Positions 1-7,441 of a stretch of DNA of 18,775 nucleotides are shown here, one piece after another. The stretch spans positions 1-18,775 of the forward strand of contig CAZFJU010000066.1 in assembly GCA_964518995.1 (NCBI GenBank), in the 5' to 3' direction. The position numbers and the translations under genes were made by a program. The notes below the pieces were generated by a model, which did no database searches, was not told where the DNA came from, and saw only the letters and a list, made by a program, of their open reading frames with translations. The stretch is from ZC4RG20 sp964518995 (GTDB taxonomy: Bacteria; Pseudomonadota; Gammaproteobacteria; Steroidobacterales; Rariloculaceae). Position 1 is the first letter of the stretch. Each line of letters starts with the position of its first letter.

Positions 1-678
1 GTCGTTCGAAGCGCCGTACGACATCAAGCCGCCGCACGACATCCCCATCGCTGCGACGCTATTCACATTCACCTTGCCGAAGAAGCGGCTGCCGGGATTC
101 GCGGCCTCCGCCTCGAGCCAGTCGATGGCAGCGATCAGATCGGTGCCGTTGACCATCGCGTTACCGGAGCCCGGCCCCGGCCTGGGCGGGGCTTCGCCGC
201 CCGGCGGCGTGCCTCCGGCCCGGGCACCGCCAGGAAGCGGCGCGCCTTGCTGTGCTGCGCCCGCGCCGCGGGCGGCGGGGCCGTCTGGCCCCCCCGCTCC
301 GGCGCCCCGCCGGCCCGGAGGACCATCGGCAATGACGACGACGCCATGCGACGCGATCTCCGACAAGAACTCTGGAAACATCAGCCCGTTCTTCGCGCAG
401 CCGCCCTCGCCCCAGACCATGACCGGATGGCGGTCCATCGTAAGCTCGGCCGGCCGATAGATCGTGTGCGTGGCAAGGCTCGGATCATGCTCCACGACGA
501 TGCTGTACGGCCCCGTGGGCGGATCGCCGGACTGCTCGACATCGATGACGGTCAGCTCGCTGATCGCGCGCGATCCGTCTTGCGCGAGCACGGACATGGA
601 CACTGCAGCGGCACACCCCCCGAGCAGCAGCGACCGCAAGCTTCTGATCGCGGCAGATTCGAGCGTTCGTTCTCGCAT
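1..678 (-). CDS. Secreted alpha/beta hydrolase (3'-truncated by window edge)
   Basis: Reads from ATG at 678 to the window edge as 226 uninterrupted codons; the C-terminus lies outside. Residues 1-33 look like a Sec signal ending near VLA|QD. HPVMVWGEGGCAKNG (about 85-98) fits the strand and oxyanion loop of an alpha/beta hydrolase. AAMGMSCGG (209-217) is a nucleophile elbow of the GxSxG type with Ser214 as predicted nucleophile. The catalytic acid and His would be in the missing part. Residues about 119-170 are an unusual Gly/Pro/Ala/Arg-rich low-complexity insert; I checked the frame through the seven-C run at 289-295 and it stays open. The start is supported by GGGGGA five bases upstream. 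It has its own promoter, one of three sharing a composite element (712-781). It is probably an esterase or polyester/feruloyl-esterase-like enzyme acting outside the cytoplasm; the substrate is unknown. Confidence 0.8.
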   Translation of the reverse strand, partial: MRERTLESAAIRSLRSLLLGGCAAAVSMSVLAQDGSRAISELTVIDVEQSGDPPTGPYSIVVEHDPSLATHTIYRPAELTMDRHPVMVWGEGGCAKNGLMFPEFLSEIASHGVVVIADGPPGRRGAGAGGPDGPAARGAGAAQQGAPLPGGARAGGTPPGGEAPPRPGPGSGNAMVNGTDLIAAIDWLEAEAANPGSRFFGKVNVNSVAAMGMSCGGLMSYGASND

Positions 679-711
679 CAGTATCCCCCAGTCCGCTATT
701 TTCGCGGATCA

Positions 712-781
712 AGTCTAGTGGCTCGGGGCCGGTGAGGGCTAAGACTTTGTCCTCCGCGGAGTTATAAGTTTCGCGTCTAAC
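712..781 (-). promoter_or_regulatory. Composite LysR-type promoter element, copy 1
   Basis: Minus-strand order: a 21-bp imperfect dyad at 761-781 (outer arms GTTA and TAAC; one half reads GTTAGAC), 12 bp, the 11-mer AAAGTCTTAGC at 738-748, 20 bp, then TAGACT at 712-717. The same parts occur at 8311-8379 and 11451-11519. If TAGACT is the -10, transcription starts near 705, placing the dyad centre (771) at about -66 and the 11-mer at about -38. It drives the hydrolase starting at 678. This copy has the weakest dyad symmetry but an intact 11-mer. Confidence 0.7.
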
Positions 782-816
782 GAGCAGATTCTCGGCTGTC
801 GGCCCGAATCCAAAGC

Positions 817-843
817 GCTCCCCCGGCTTGCCGCCCGGAGAGC
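817..843 (-). terminator. Candidate terminator of the TonB receptor gene
   Basis: An 11-bp GC-rich stem (817-827 with 833-843, one mismatch and one G-T pair) encloses a 5-nt loop, 30 bases after the receptor stop codon. On the minus strand it is followed by GCGCTTTGG, so the T tract is only three long. It is therefore a weak intrinsic terminator or a stabilising 3' hairpin. Confidence 0.4.
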
Positions 844-872
844 AGGGATGACAGAGCGAGGAGCGCCTGCGG

Positions 873-3800
873 TCAGAAATCCATGCCCATGTTGAAGGAG
901 TAGCGACGCCCTACCAGATCATCGAACGGGCTGAAACTGCCGAAGCCCTGACGCGGATCGGCCAACTGATATCCGCCGGGGCGCGGCTTCTTGTCGAACA
1001 GGTTACTGACACTGAGCGACACGTTCACCGGCCCGAACGCGGTCGCCGCGGTCAGGTTGAACAGGTGGGTTGCCTTGTAACCGGCCAGCAACGGATTGCG
1101 CCGCAGCTCCGGTCCGGTCGACCCCGTCGCGTTCGCAGTCACCGCATAAGTCGTCGGACTTTCCGTCGAGTCGCGGTAGTTCCAGACCAGCGTCACACGA
1201 TGGCGGTTCCAGCTGTAGGTGATGCCCGTGTTGGCACGAAACTTCGAGGCTCCGCTGAAGCCCGCATAGTCGGCGATCTCCTCCGAGGACCCGGTGAAGC
1301 GCTGAATCTGATCGAGCAGGAAATTCATGTTGGTATTGATCGACAGCATACCGGGTGCATTCCGAAGACCCAGGTCCGCCAGGGGAGCGGTCCAGCGGAT
1401 GGCCAGATCGACACCGCTGATCTCCAGCCTGTCCTGGTTGTCGAACGAGAGGTAGACCCGCTCGATGCCGCCGTCCACTGGATCGCGCTCAATCAGGGAA
1501 CAGTAGCCGTTCGGATCGTCGAGCGAAAAGCCCGGGTTCAACCCGTTGATGTTGTAGCAGCTATTAACGATGGTCGATGTCGCCAGCACATTGATGGGGT
1601 CGCTGACCCGCGCCTTGTACCAGTCGAGCGTGCCGGTGATGTTCGCCAGTAGCGGACGCTGGAAGGGTAAACGGAACGCAGCACCCAAGGTCCAGGTGTC
1701 GCCCTCCTCATTGCGCAGGTTAGGGTTACCGACCACCAGCGCGCCGCCTCCTGCGACATTCCACTCGGCCGGGTCGGCATGGAAGTCGGAGCTGTCGTTG
1801 CCGCCCCATGCGTTGATATGCGCCGAGCACATGGCTTGCAGCTGCGCGCGAACCGCAGGGTCCGTGGTGTCGGTGTTGTTCAGGGTCGAGCCCGGCGTGG
1901 GCCCGGGGAACGTGACCGTGGCGCCCGCCGGGTTGTTGCGGCACGGGTCGTTGGGAAATGAACCGAACTGCGCGCTGCCGTTGGGCGTCGCATAGAGCTC
2001 GGACATATTCGGCGCTCGCTCGGCTTTGTTGTAGCCGCCGCGAATGCGCAGCCAGTTCAACGGCCCCCAGCTCCCGAGTATTTTGTACGTATCTACATCC
2101 TGACCGGTGGTGTATTCGGAGTAGCGGGCGCCGAGCTCGAGCTCCAGATCGCCGATGAAGCGTACGTCCCGAAGCAACGGTATCAGCAACTCGCCATACA
2201 CTTCTCGGACGGAGACCTTCTCGTCGATGCTGCCCGAGCCGAAGGCGCCGGCGGAGAAGTCCGTGAGATAGGTCCGGTCGAGCAGGGCATCCGGCGTGAA
2301 TCTGTACGCGTTCGTGCGATAGGTCGCGCCCACTGCAGCACGCATCTCGCCCGCCGGCAGTTCCACGACGCGGCCCTGAGCGCTGGCCTCGTAGATGCTC
2401 TGCGTCATCGTATTGCGGTCGATCGAATTGGCGATGATCGCGTCGATACAATCCTGAGAGACCGAGAGATTGGGATCGAACGGGCTCAGGCCGCTGGTAC
2501 AGGTAAAGTACTTGGAGGCCGGCCCCTCCTCCGAGTAACCCTGGCCGTAGTTCGGCGCAGACAAGATGCGCTGATACGTGTTGATAGACAGGAAGCCGAT
2601 GTACTTCGTCTGGGTCTCGGAAGCGCCTTGGGACGTGTAGACATCCCAAGTCCAGTCGGACAACCCGAGCGCACCGCGCAGCCCCATGGCCACCTGGTAC
2701 AGCTGGGCGGTATTCTCGGTGCCACGAGGCGGCATCCACGCGGGCTGCCAGTTCAACTGCCAACCTGCATTGGCTCCGCAACTGGACACCGGCTTACCCG
2801 TGTTGGGATCCAGCTCCATCGTATACAGTGCACCGGTTGCCGGGTTCTCGAAAACGCCCGGCCCTTGAGAGCCCGGCGGCAGCACGTTGTACACATTACA
2901 CCTGCTCAGGCCGCTCAGCGGCGTCCCGGGTGCCCACGTTTGCTCCGGACGCGACTCGAGCAACGTGCGCAGCTCGGCCGACACGGGGAAAGCCTCGGAC
3001 ATCCTGCAGCCGCCGGTCGGCGCGCAGGTCGTGCCGCGTACGCCTCCCGGCAGGTACGAGCTGACGGTCTGGCCCGTAGCAACGTTCACAGACGGAAGAT
3101 AGATCTGCCCTCCATCCAACTGCGAATCGAATGGAATGACGACATTGAAGCCGCCGAGAATGGGCGCCGGCTCACGCCGCGTATAGGTTTCCGACGAGGA
3201 AAAATGAAAGTTGGAATACAACTCGATATCGTCCGTGATATCGAAGGTGGCGCGGCCAAACAGGTTGTAGGCATTACGCGGGCTCGACAACCAGCGGCCG
3301 TAGTCGACACGGTTCAGGGTCGGGTTGCACGGCTCACCCATGAAATTGGGATCGGCGCTGGTACCCAACGTGGTAAAGGTGCAAGTCGTCTCGAACGCGT
3401 TATCGGGGGTCGGCCCGCCCACCCCCAATCCGTTGAAGCGCTGGGGCCCGTGATAGACGGTGGGGTCGGCGCCGCCGCCGGTCTGCGAGCTGCGGATGTA
3501 GAGCGTCCCGTCCGTGTTGAAGTACCAACCGCCGCCACGCGGCGCATTCGTGTCGCTGGCGATGCAGTTCGGACCTCCGGCGTCTGCACAGGTACGGTCG
3601 GCGAACACCTGCAGGATGGCGTCCGTCGACGGAGCATTGCCGTTCCAGGCCCCCTGCACGGCGTTCTGGGTACCGAATGTCCCGCCGGACGAATAGTAAG
3701 GGTCCCAGCCGAACAGATAGTCGCCGGAGTCGGAATAGGGGGAATCCATGACTTCACGGAAAAAATCCCGCTCGATCCACAGCGCTGCCTCGCGCTTGCT

Positions 3801-4577
3801 GTACTCGATGCCGATCATCACGTTGCCGCGGCCGCCGCCGAAGTTGGCGCCGATCAGTGCCCCGAGTTGATACTCCTCGCCGTCGCCGACTTCGTTGGTG
3901 CCGCCCCGCACCCTGAAATTCACGCCTTCGAAATCGTCCCGAAACCTGATATTCGTGACTCCGGCCAGCGCGTCGGCACCGTATACGGCGGAAGCCCCGC
4001 CCGTGATCACTTCCATGCTGCCGATAGCGATCGAAGGTATCGTGTTGAGATCCACGATCATCGAGGCGTTGAGCGGCATGGCGCGATGGCCGTCGATCAG
4101 CGTCAAAGATCGGTTTGCCCCCAAGCCGCGCAGATTAACGTTGGCGGCACCGGGCACTACGATACCGATCGCCTGAGCGTTGTTAGGCAGCAGCGACATA
4201 TTGAACGCATCGCCGGAGCCAAGGCCGCCTTCCAAGCCGTTAGCGGCCTGCAGGCCGGTCACGGCCGCGGCGCTCATATTCACGCCGCCCGCCATGAACT
4301 GCGGCAAATCGTTGAGCGCCTGCTCGACAGAGATGAACGCGCTGTCCTCGAAAATTTCACGGTCGATGGTCAACAAGGGGCTGTTGACCTCCAGGTCACG
4401 GCGCACGATACGCGAGCCTGTGACGACGACCTCTTCGACGCTACTCGGCTCGACCTCCTCTTCCGCCTGTTGCGCGGCGGCCGGAAGCGTGTAAACCGCC
4501 GCAGCGGAAGTACCGAGAATGGCTGCCACAGCGCAATGCAAGAGCTTTTTATTGTAATGGATGACGTGGTTATTCAT
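873..4577 (-). CDS. TonB-dependent outer-membrane receptor
   Basis: 1234 aa. Sec signal about 1-35 (ending PAAA|QQ), TonB-box-like EEVVVTGSR at 48-56, plug domain about 60-225 with VNLRGLGANRSLTLIDGHR and ITGGASAVYGADALAGV, then a long beta-barrel ending in Phe, as usual for outer-membrane barrels. It imports a ligand through the outer membrane using TonB/ExbBD energy; those genes are not here. The length exceeds a typical 700-1000 aa receptor, in keeping with the large receptors of Caulobacter, Sphingomonas, Xanthomonas and Steroidobacter relatives. I chose ATG 4577 because AAAGGGGGA lies just upstream and the signal peptide follows directly; an in-frame start at 4697 would add 40 residues that spoil the signal. 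It lies next to hydrolase and ring-cleavage genes, suggesting uptake of an aromatic or ester substrate. The ligand cannot be read from sequence. Confidence 0.93.
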   Translation of the reverse strand: MNNHVIHYNKKLLHCAVAAILGTSAAAVYTLPAAAQQAEEEVEPSSVEEVVVTGSRIVRRDLEVNSPLLTIDREIFEDSAFISVEQALNDLPQFMAGGVNMSAAAVTGLQAANGLEGGLGSGDAFNMSLLPNNAQAIGIVVPGAANVNLRGLGANRSLTLIDGHRAMPLNASMIVDLNTIPSIAIGSMEVITGGASAVYGADALAGVTNIRFRDDFEGVNFRVRGGTNEVGDGEEYQLGALIGANFGGGRGNVMIGIEYSKREAALWIERDFFREVMDSPYSDSGDYLFGWDPYYSSGGTFGTQNAVQGAWNGNAPSTDAILQVFADRTCADAGGPNCIASDTNAPRGGGWYFNTDGTLYIRSSQTGGGADPTVYHGPQRFNGLGVGGPTPDNAFETTCTFTTLGTSADPNFMGEPCNPTLNRVDYGRWLSSPRNAYNLFGRATFDITDDIELYSNFHFSSSETYTRREPAPILGGFNVVIPFDSQLDGGQIYLPSVNVATGQTVSSYLPGGVRGTTCAPTGGCRMSEAFPVSAELRTLLESRPEQTWAPGTPLSGLSRCNVYNVLPPGSQGPGVFENPATGALYTMELDPNTGKPVSSCGANAGWQLNWQPAWMPPRGTENTAQLYQVAMGLRGALGLSDWTWDVYTSQGASETQTKYIGFLSINTYQRILSAPNYGQGYSEEGPASKYFTCTSGLSPFDPNLSVSQDCIDAIIANSIDRNTMTQSIYEASAQGRVVELPAGEMRAAVGATYRTNAYRFTPDALLDRTYLTDFSAGAFGSGSIDEKVSVREVYGELLIPLLRDVRFIGDLELELGARYSEYTTGQDVDTYKILGSWGPLNWLRIRGGYNKAERAPNMSELYATPNGSAQFGSFPNDPCRNNPAGATVTFPGPTPGSTLNNTDTTDPAVRAQLQAMCSAHINAWGGNDSSDFHADPAEWNVAGGGALVVGNPNLRNEEGDTWTLGAAFRLPFQRPLLANITGTLDWYKARVSDPINVLATSTIVNSCYNINGLNPGFSLDDPNGYCSLIERDPVDGGIERVYLSFDNQDRLEISGVDLAIRWTAPLADLGLRNAPGMLSINTNMNFLLDQIQRFTGSSEEIADYAGFSGASKFRANTGITYSWNRHRVTLVWNYRDSTESPTTYAVTANATGSTGPELRRNPLLAGYKATHLFNLTAATAFGPVNVSLSVSNLFDKKPRPGGYQLADPRQGFGSFSPFDDLVGRRYSFNMGMDF

Positions 4578-4747
4578 GAGTGATCCCCCTTTACCGGAAG
4601 CCTCGCTGCGGCGCCGAACCGTACGCGCAACAACGTTTGTCACCGCTGACGCATTCGATAACGCCAGCGTGCGCCCCTTTTCGCGGCGCTTATGCACCGT
4701 TCTGCTTGATTCGACAGTCTTATGGCGAGGATACCGTCGCTTACAGG

Positions 4748-4772
4748 ATTATCGCAACCCATAGCAACCCAT
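4748..4772 (-). promoter_or_regulatory. Candidate extended -10 and direct repeat for the TonB receptor
   Basis: On the minus strand TGCGATAAT (4748-4756) matches an extended -10 (TGN + GATAAT). Overlapping and just upstream, GCAACCCAT occurs twice (plus-strand 4754-4762 and 4764-4772) with a 10-bp period, one helical turn, as for a regulator binding one DNA face. No good -35 is visible, and the leader to ATG 4577 would be about 165 nt, so the call is tentative. Confidence 0.3.
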
Positions 4773-4825
4773 GACGTCAGATGACGCTCAAGAGAAAACG
4801 CGCGGAAATGGTTAGAATCCGACCA

Positions 4826-4974
4826 ACCGTCGACGGTGTGCGCGATGCGCACGGCGGCTCGATTCGGTCTCGAGTAGCGTCTATCCGACGCGCTTCGCTA
4901 CGGGAGGCTGAAGTGTGATGCGGGCTCTCTTGGCGCGGGGAAGCGCCGCGACGCAATCAGACGCGAGAGCCCGC
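4826..4974. repeat. Cluster of inverted repeats / structured element
   Basis: Four dyads within 150 bp: ACCGTCGACGGT (4826-4837), GTGCGC-N3-GCGCAC (4838-4852), GTAGCG/CGCTAC (4874-4879, 4896-4901) enclosing GCGTC/GACGC, and GCGGGCTCTC/GAGAGCCCGC (4920-4929, 4965-4974). The last is a perfect 10-bp pair whose 35-nt loop holds GGCGC-N6-GCGCC. No T tract follows, so it is not an ordinary intrinsic terminator. It could be a folded RNA, a REP-like element or a protein target. Confidence 0.45.
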
Positions 4975-5047
4975 AGGGAATCAGGTCTCGAACTTCGATT
5001 CACTCTCGGTCGCTTGAGTCAAAGCCACCGCGCCGGCAAGCGATCTC

Positions 5048-5830
5048 TCAGGGGGTCAGCACCACCGTTACGCGCCGCGTCCGCCAATCGTCGATACCGT
5101 CCGCTTCCGGCTCCCCATCGATCCAGTCCAGCTCGACGGCGGCCTCGAGCCCGGCGCCCCGCAGCAAACCGGCGAGTTCCTCCGCGCGCCGCCTGCCGAC
5201 GCCGTCCGACTCCTTCAGCAACGTGCCGTCGGTCAGGCGATGAGCGCCTTGCACGCCGGTGATCCTGACGGCGGTGGCCGGCAGCTCGCGGGCAAGGCGG
5301 AGAATGGATGACAGCTCTCCCGGGTGCCGAAAGGACACGCCCTTGTCGAAGTCGAAGTGAATGTCGACCGTTTGCGTCCCGTGCGGCGGCGGGGGCGGCG
5401 CCGGCCGCGCAGCCGGGTCCGGCGCAAAGGCGAGTCGACCGCCGCTCGGCCCGGGCGGCCGCGGATTAAAGTCGATTGTGTAACGCTCGTCGACCGGCAG
5501 CATCGTGTTGCAGTTCGCGTCGAGCTCCGGCATCACCGAAAGACGCACCGGCTCGAGTACGATGCCGCCGCAGATCAGCGCAGCGTCGGAGATCACGCCT
5601 TCGACGAGCACCTGGTGACCGAGCATCGGCGGCTGCACGGCCGCGCTGACGTCGCTCTGGATCGTGAGGTAATAGGTCTCGCCGTCGTGCTCGCTGAGCC
5701 AGCACGGCACGGTGCGCGTATCGCGCACGATCGGGCAGCTGACGAAACTGATGCGCTCGCCCGCCGGCGGTGCGGCGTCTACGGCGGTCGCGACGAGACA
5801 GCCCGCCAGCAACACGGCTTCGGCACGCAT
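5048..5830 (-). CDS. Exported protein with C-terminal OmpA-like domain
   Basis: 260 aa. Signal peptide about 1-20 (ATAVDAA|PP). The N-terminal part (about 25-125) is unrecognised and has four Cys (32, 43, 87, 107), possibly two disulfides. A Pro-rich linker (about 133-149, with a run of six Pro) leads to an OmpA-like fold at about 154-259, recognisable from VDIHFDFDKG, a VRITGVQGAHR strand, VGRRRAEELAGLLRGAGL and a terminal TRRVTVVL strand. Such domains commonly bind peptidoglycan, but the usual NxxLSxxRA helix is only loosely kept. ATG 5830 shares its A with the TGA of the upstream cytochrome gene (TGATG), showing translational coupling. An in-frame extension to 6247 is only the shadow of that gene. 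The role may be to anchor or partner the periplasmic oxidase at the cell wall; this is inference. Confidence 0.8.
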   Translation of the reverse strand: MRAEAVLLAGCLVATAVDAAPPAGERISFVSCPIVRDTRTVPCWLSEHDGETYYLTIQSDVSAAVQPPMLGHQVLVEGVISDAALICGGIVLEPVRLSVMPELDANCNTMLPVDERYTIDFNPRPPGPSGGRLAFAPDPAARPAPPPPPHGTQTVDIHFDFDKGVSFRHPGELSSILRLARELPATAVRITGVQGAHRLTDGTLLKESDGVGRRRAEELAGLLRGAGLEAAVELDWIDGEPEADGIDDWRTRRVTVVLTP

Positions 5831-7392
5831 CAGAGCACGCTCAGGAAATTCACGAGATCGACCCTCTCCTGCTCCGTGTAGCGAATGTTGAAACGCCGAT
5901 CGTAGAAATCGACGAGCTCGCGTAAGGTTGCCGCGGAGCCGTTCGAAAAATACGGCGCCCGTGCCGCGAGCGCGCGGAACTGCTGGATCACGATCGCACC
6001 GACGTCCTCGCACTTGCCCGAGATCAGCGCCCGCCCCGGATCCTGGGTGTAGATTTCCCGACCGAGGAACGGATGCGGAGGGAGATCCGCCCGGCACGTG
6101 ATTTTGAACAGCGGCAGCTCCGGCAAGGTCTCTGCCCAAGGGCTCTCCGGCGGCTCGAGCGCCCAAGGGTGATTCGTGGTGCCGACGTCCATCCAACCGT
6201 TCGCGGTGTCCATGCCGGTCATATGCATGCCGTGGCATGTTGCACATGTTCGCTTGATCGGGTTGCCGAGCCCGACTGTGTTGATGTGCATGGCATCTTT
6301 GATCCAGAACGTACGGAAGAAGAACACGTCATGACCGCGCTGCACGGATTCGCGAAAGCGGTTGCGCGCGTGCTCGGCCGCATCGGCGCCGTCCGGAAGG
6401 TCCGCCCACTTGTCCTCCATCGGAATGACGAATCGCGTGGTGTTGTTGCCGAGCACGCCATCGGCCCCCGTCGCCATCGCGTCAGGCCCGAGGCCCGACG
6501 GCCCATCGGGCTCATCGAGGGCACCGGCGCCATTGGAGAACACCTGCGCCGCGTAGAGCTGCAGCTCGAAGTCGCGGATTGCGTCGAGCTGCTCTGCCGA
6601 CAGCGGCCCCGCCATCTCGAGGTGGCCATACGCTGCGGATTGCGCCTGAGTCTTCAGCGTCGAGTCGCGGGCGTCGGCCATCATATTCATGTTGACCGGG
6701 CGGCCTGTGTCCGGGTCGACCGCGGCCAGAGCGCCGGTCTTGCCGATGAACGGCGATACACCGAAGCCCGACGACGTCACGTAACGCAAGTTCGCCGCCG
6801 CGCGCGGCCGTCGATAAACCGAAACCTCACCTCGCTCTCCGTCCACGCCGTAAACCGGATCGGTGTTGCAGCCCGTCGGGTCGCGCACGACCTCGAGGGT
6901 GAATTCCGGCGTGATGGTGTTGCCGCCCGCATCGACCGGCGGCCATGGCAGCGGAATACGAAAGAGCCCGCGGCTCAGCAACAGCGAGTGCGAGCTCGGA
7001 TCACCGGCCGGCAGATTCGGACAATTCATGCCGTCGAAAGGCGAGAAGACGGGGTCCCTGCCGCCGCTGATCTGCCACAGCTGATTGATGCTGGTGACGG
7101 ACAGTGACATGCCGTCCGCCGGCTGATGACAGGAAACGCACCCGCGTCCGTTGATGCCGAGCGGCGCGAAGAACGGATGCTCCTCGGTATCGACTGGCCC
7201 GCCCGCATTGATGACGCCGAGGCGACCGAGCTCATTCCGATACTCGGCGTAAGCCGGCAGCCCTCGAGCGTCGCCCGGCGGCTGCCACCACTCGTGAAAG
7301 GTATCCGCCGTCCTCGACGGCGGCTGCGCCATGAGCAGGCCCGCGGCCACGCACGACGCCCCGAGCACGCCCATAATCTTGATCGCTCGCAT
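5830..7392 (-). CDS. Di-haem c-type cytochrome, cytochrome c peroxidase/MauG-like
   Basis: 520 aa exported protein with two haem c motifs, CVSCH (85-89) and CATCH (383-387). The C-terminal block APYFSNGSAATLRELVDFYDRR...EQERVDLVNFL is the hallmark of bacterial cytochrome c peroxidases and MauG-like oxidases. It is longer than classical CcpA (about 330 aa), with about 300 residues between the haem sites. The predicted signal is 1-22 (GLLMA|QPP). ATG 7392 is chosen because it begins the signal peptide; a GTG at 7458 would run back into the preceding gene, and no strong ribosome site marks either. Family members reduce peroxide or oxidise protein or organic substrates in the periplasm. Its place between an esterase and an OmpA-like protein suggests oxidative processing of the locus substrate, but plain peroxide defence is possible. 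Confidence 0.85.
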   Translation of the reverse strand: MRAIKIMGVLGASCVAAGLLMAQPPSRTADTFHEWWQPPGDARGLPAYAEYRNELGRLGVINAGGPVDTEEHPFFAPLGINGRGCVSCHQPADGMSLSVTSINQLWQISGGRDPVFSPFDGMNCPNLPAGDPSSHSLLLSRGLFRIPLPWPPVDAGGNTITPEFTLEVVRDPTGCNTDPVYGVDGERGEVSVYRRPRAAANLRYVTSSGFGVSPFIGKTGALAAVDPDTGRPVNMNMMADARDSTLKTQAQSAAYGHLEMAGPLSAEQLDAIRDFELQLYAAQVFSNGAGALDEPDGPSGLGPDAMATGADGVLGNNTTRFVIPMEDKWADLPDGADAAEHARNRFRESVQRGHDVFFFRTFWIKDAMHINTVGLGNPIKRTCATCHGMHMTGMDTANGWMDVGTTNHPWALEPPESPWAETLPELPLFKITCRADLPPHPFLGREIYTQDPGRALISGKCEDVGAIVIQQFRALAARAPYFSNGSAATLRELVDFYDRRFNIRYTEQERVDLVNFLSVL

Positions 7393-7441
7393 CACAAATA
7401 TCGTCTCGAGAGACGTCACTTTCGAACACTCCCCGTTGGCC

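Larger units (their letters stand above)
4578..5047. other. 470-bp gene-free spacer rich in dyads
   Basis: Separates the receptor from the upstream OmpA-like gene (both minus strand). No convincing coding region: the short frames here lack ribosome sites and family resemblance. It holds a possible receptor promoter with a direct repeat (4748-4772), the palindrome TGACGTCA (4772-4779), GGTT-N11-AACC (4810-4828), the 12-bp palindrome ACCGTCGACGGT (4826-4837), GTGCGC-GAT-GCGCAC (4838-4852), nested inverted repeats at 4874-4901, a 10-bp inverted repeat at 4920-4974 with an inner hairpin, and TCGCTTG/CAAGCGA (5010-5016 and 5037-5043). The last could be a 3' hairpin of the OmpA-like gene, but it has no T tract. 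Confidence 0.6.

Noticed and set aside
135..347. Apparent alternative frame and possible frameshift in the first hydrolase
   Set aside because: Counting the seven-C run at 289-295 carefully, the frame from ATG 678 stays open through the Gly/Pro-rich part to the GMSCGG elbow and the window edge. No frameshift is needed.
2628..4583. Plus-strand 651-codon open frame antisense to the TonB receptor
   Set aside because: Its product has no family resemblance and an Arg/Ala/Gly-rich composition typical of frames opposite GC-rich genes. The minus-strand receptor has clear domains throughout.
4578..4697. Forty extra N-terminal residues on the TonB receptor
   Set aside because: They are Arg-rich, precede the signal peptide and lack a ribosome site. 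ATG 4577 has AAAGGGGGA upstream.
4772..4779. TGACGTCA palindrome as a CRP/CRE-type operator
   Set aside because: A single 8-bp palindrome with no partner site; too short to support a named operator.
5831..6247. N-terminal extension of the OmpA-like protein to 6247
   Set aside because: This part overlaps the di-haem cytochrome gene in another frame. The ATG at 5830 has a signal peptide and the TGATG junction.
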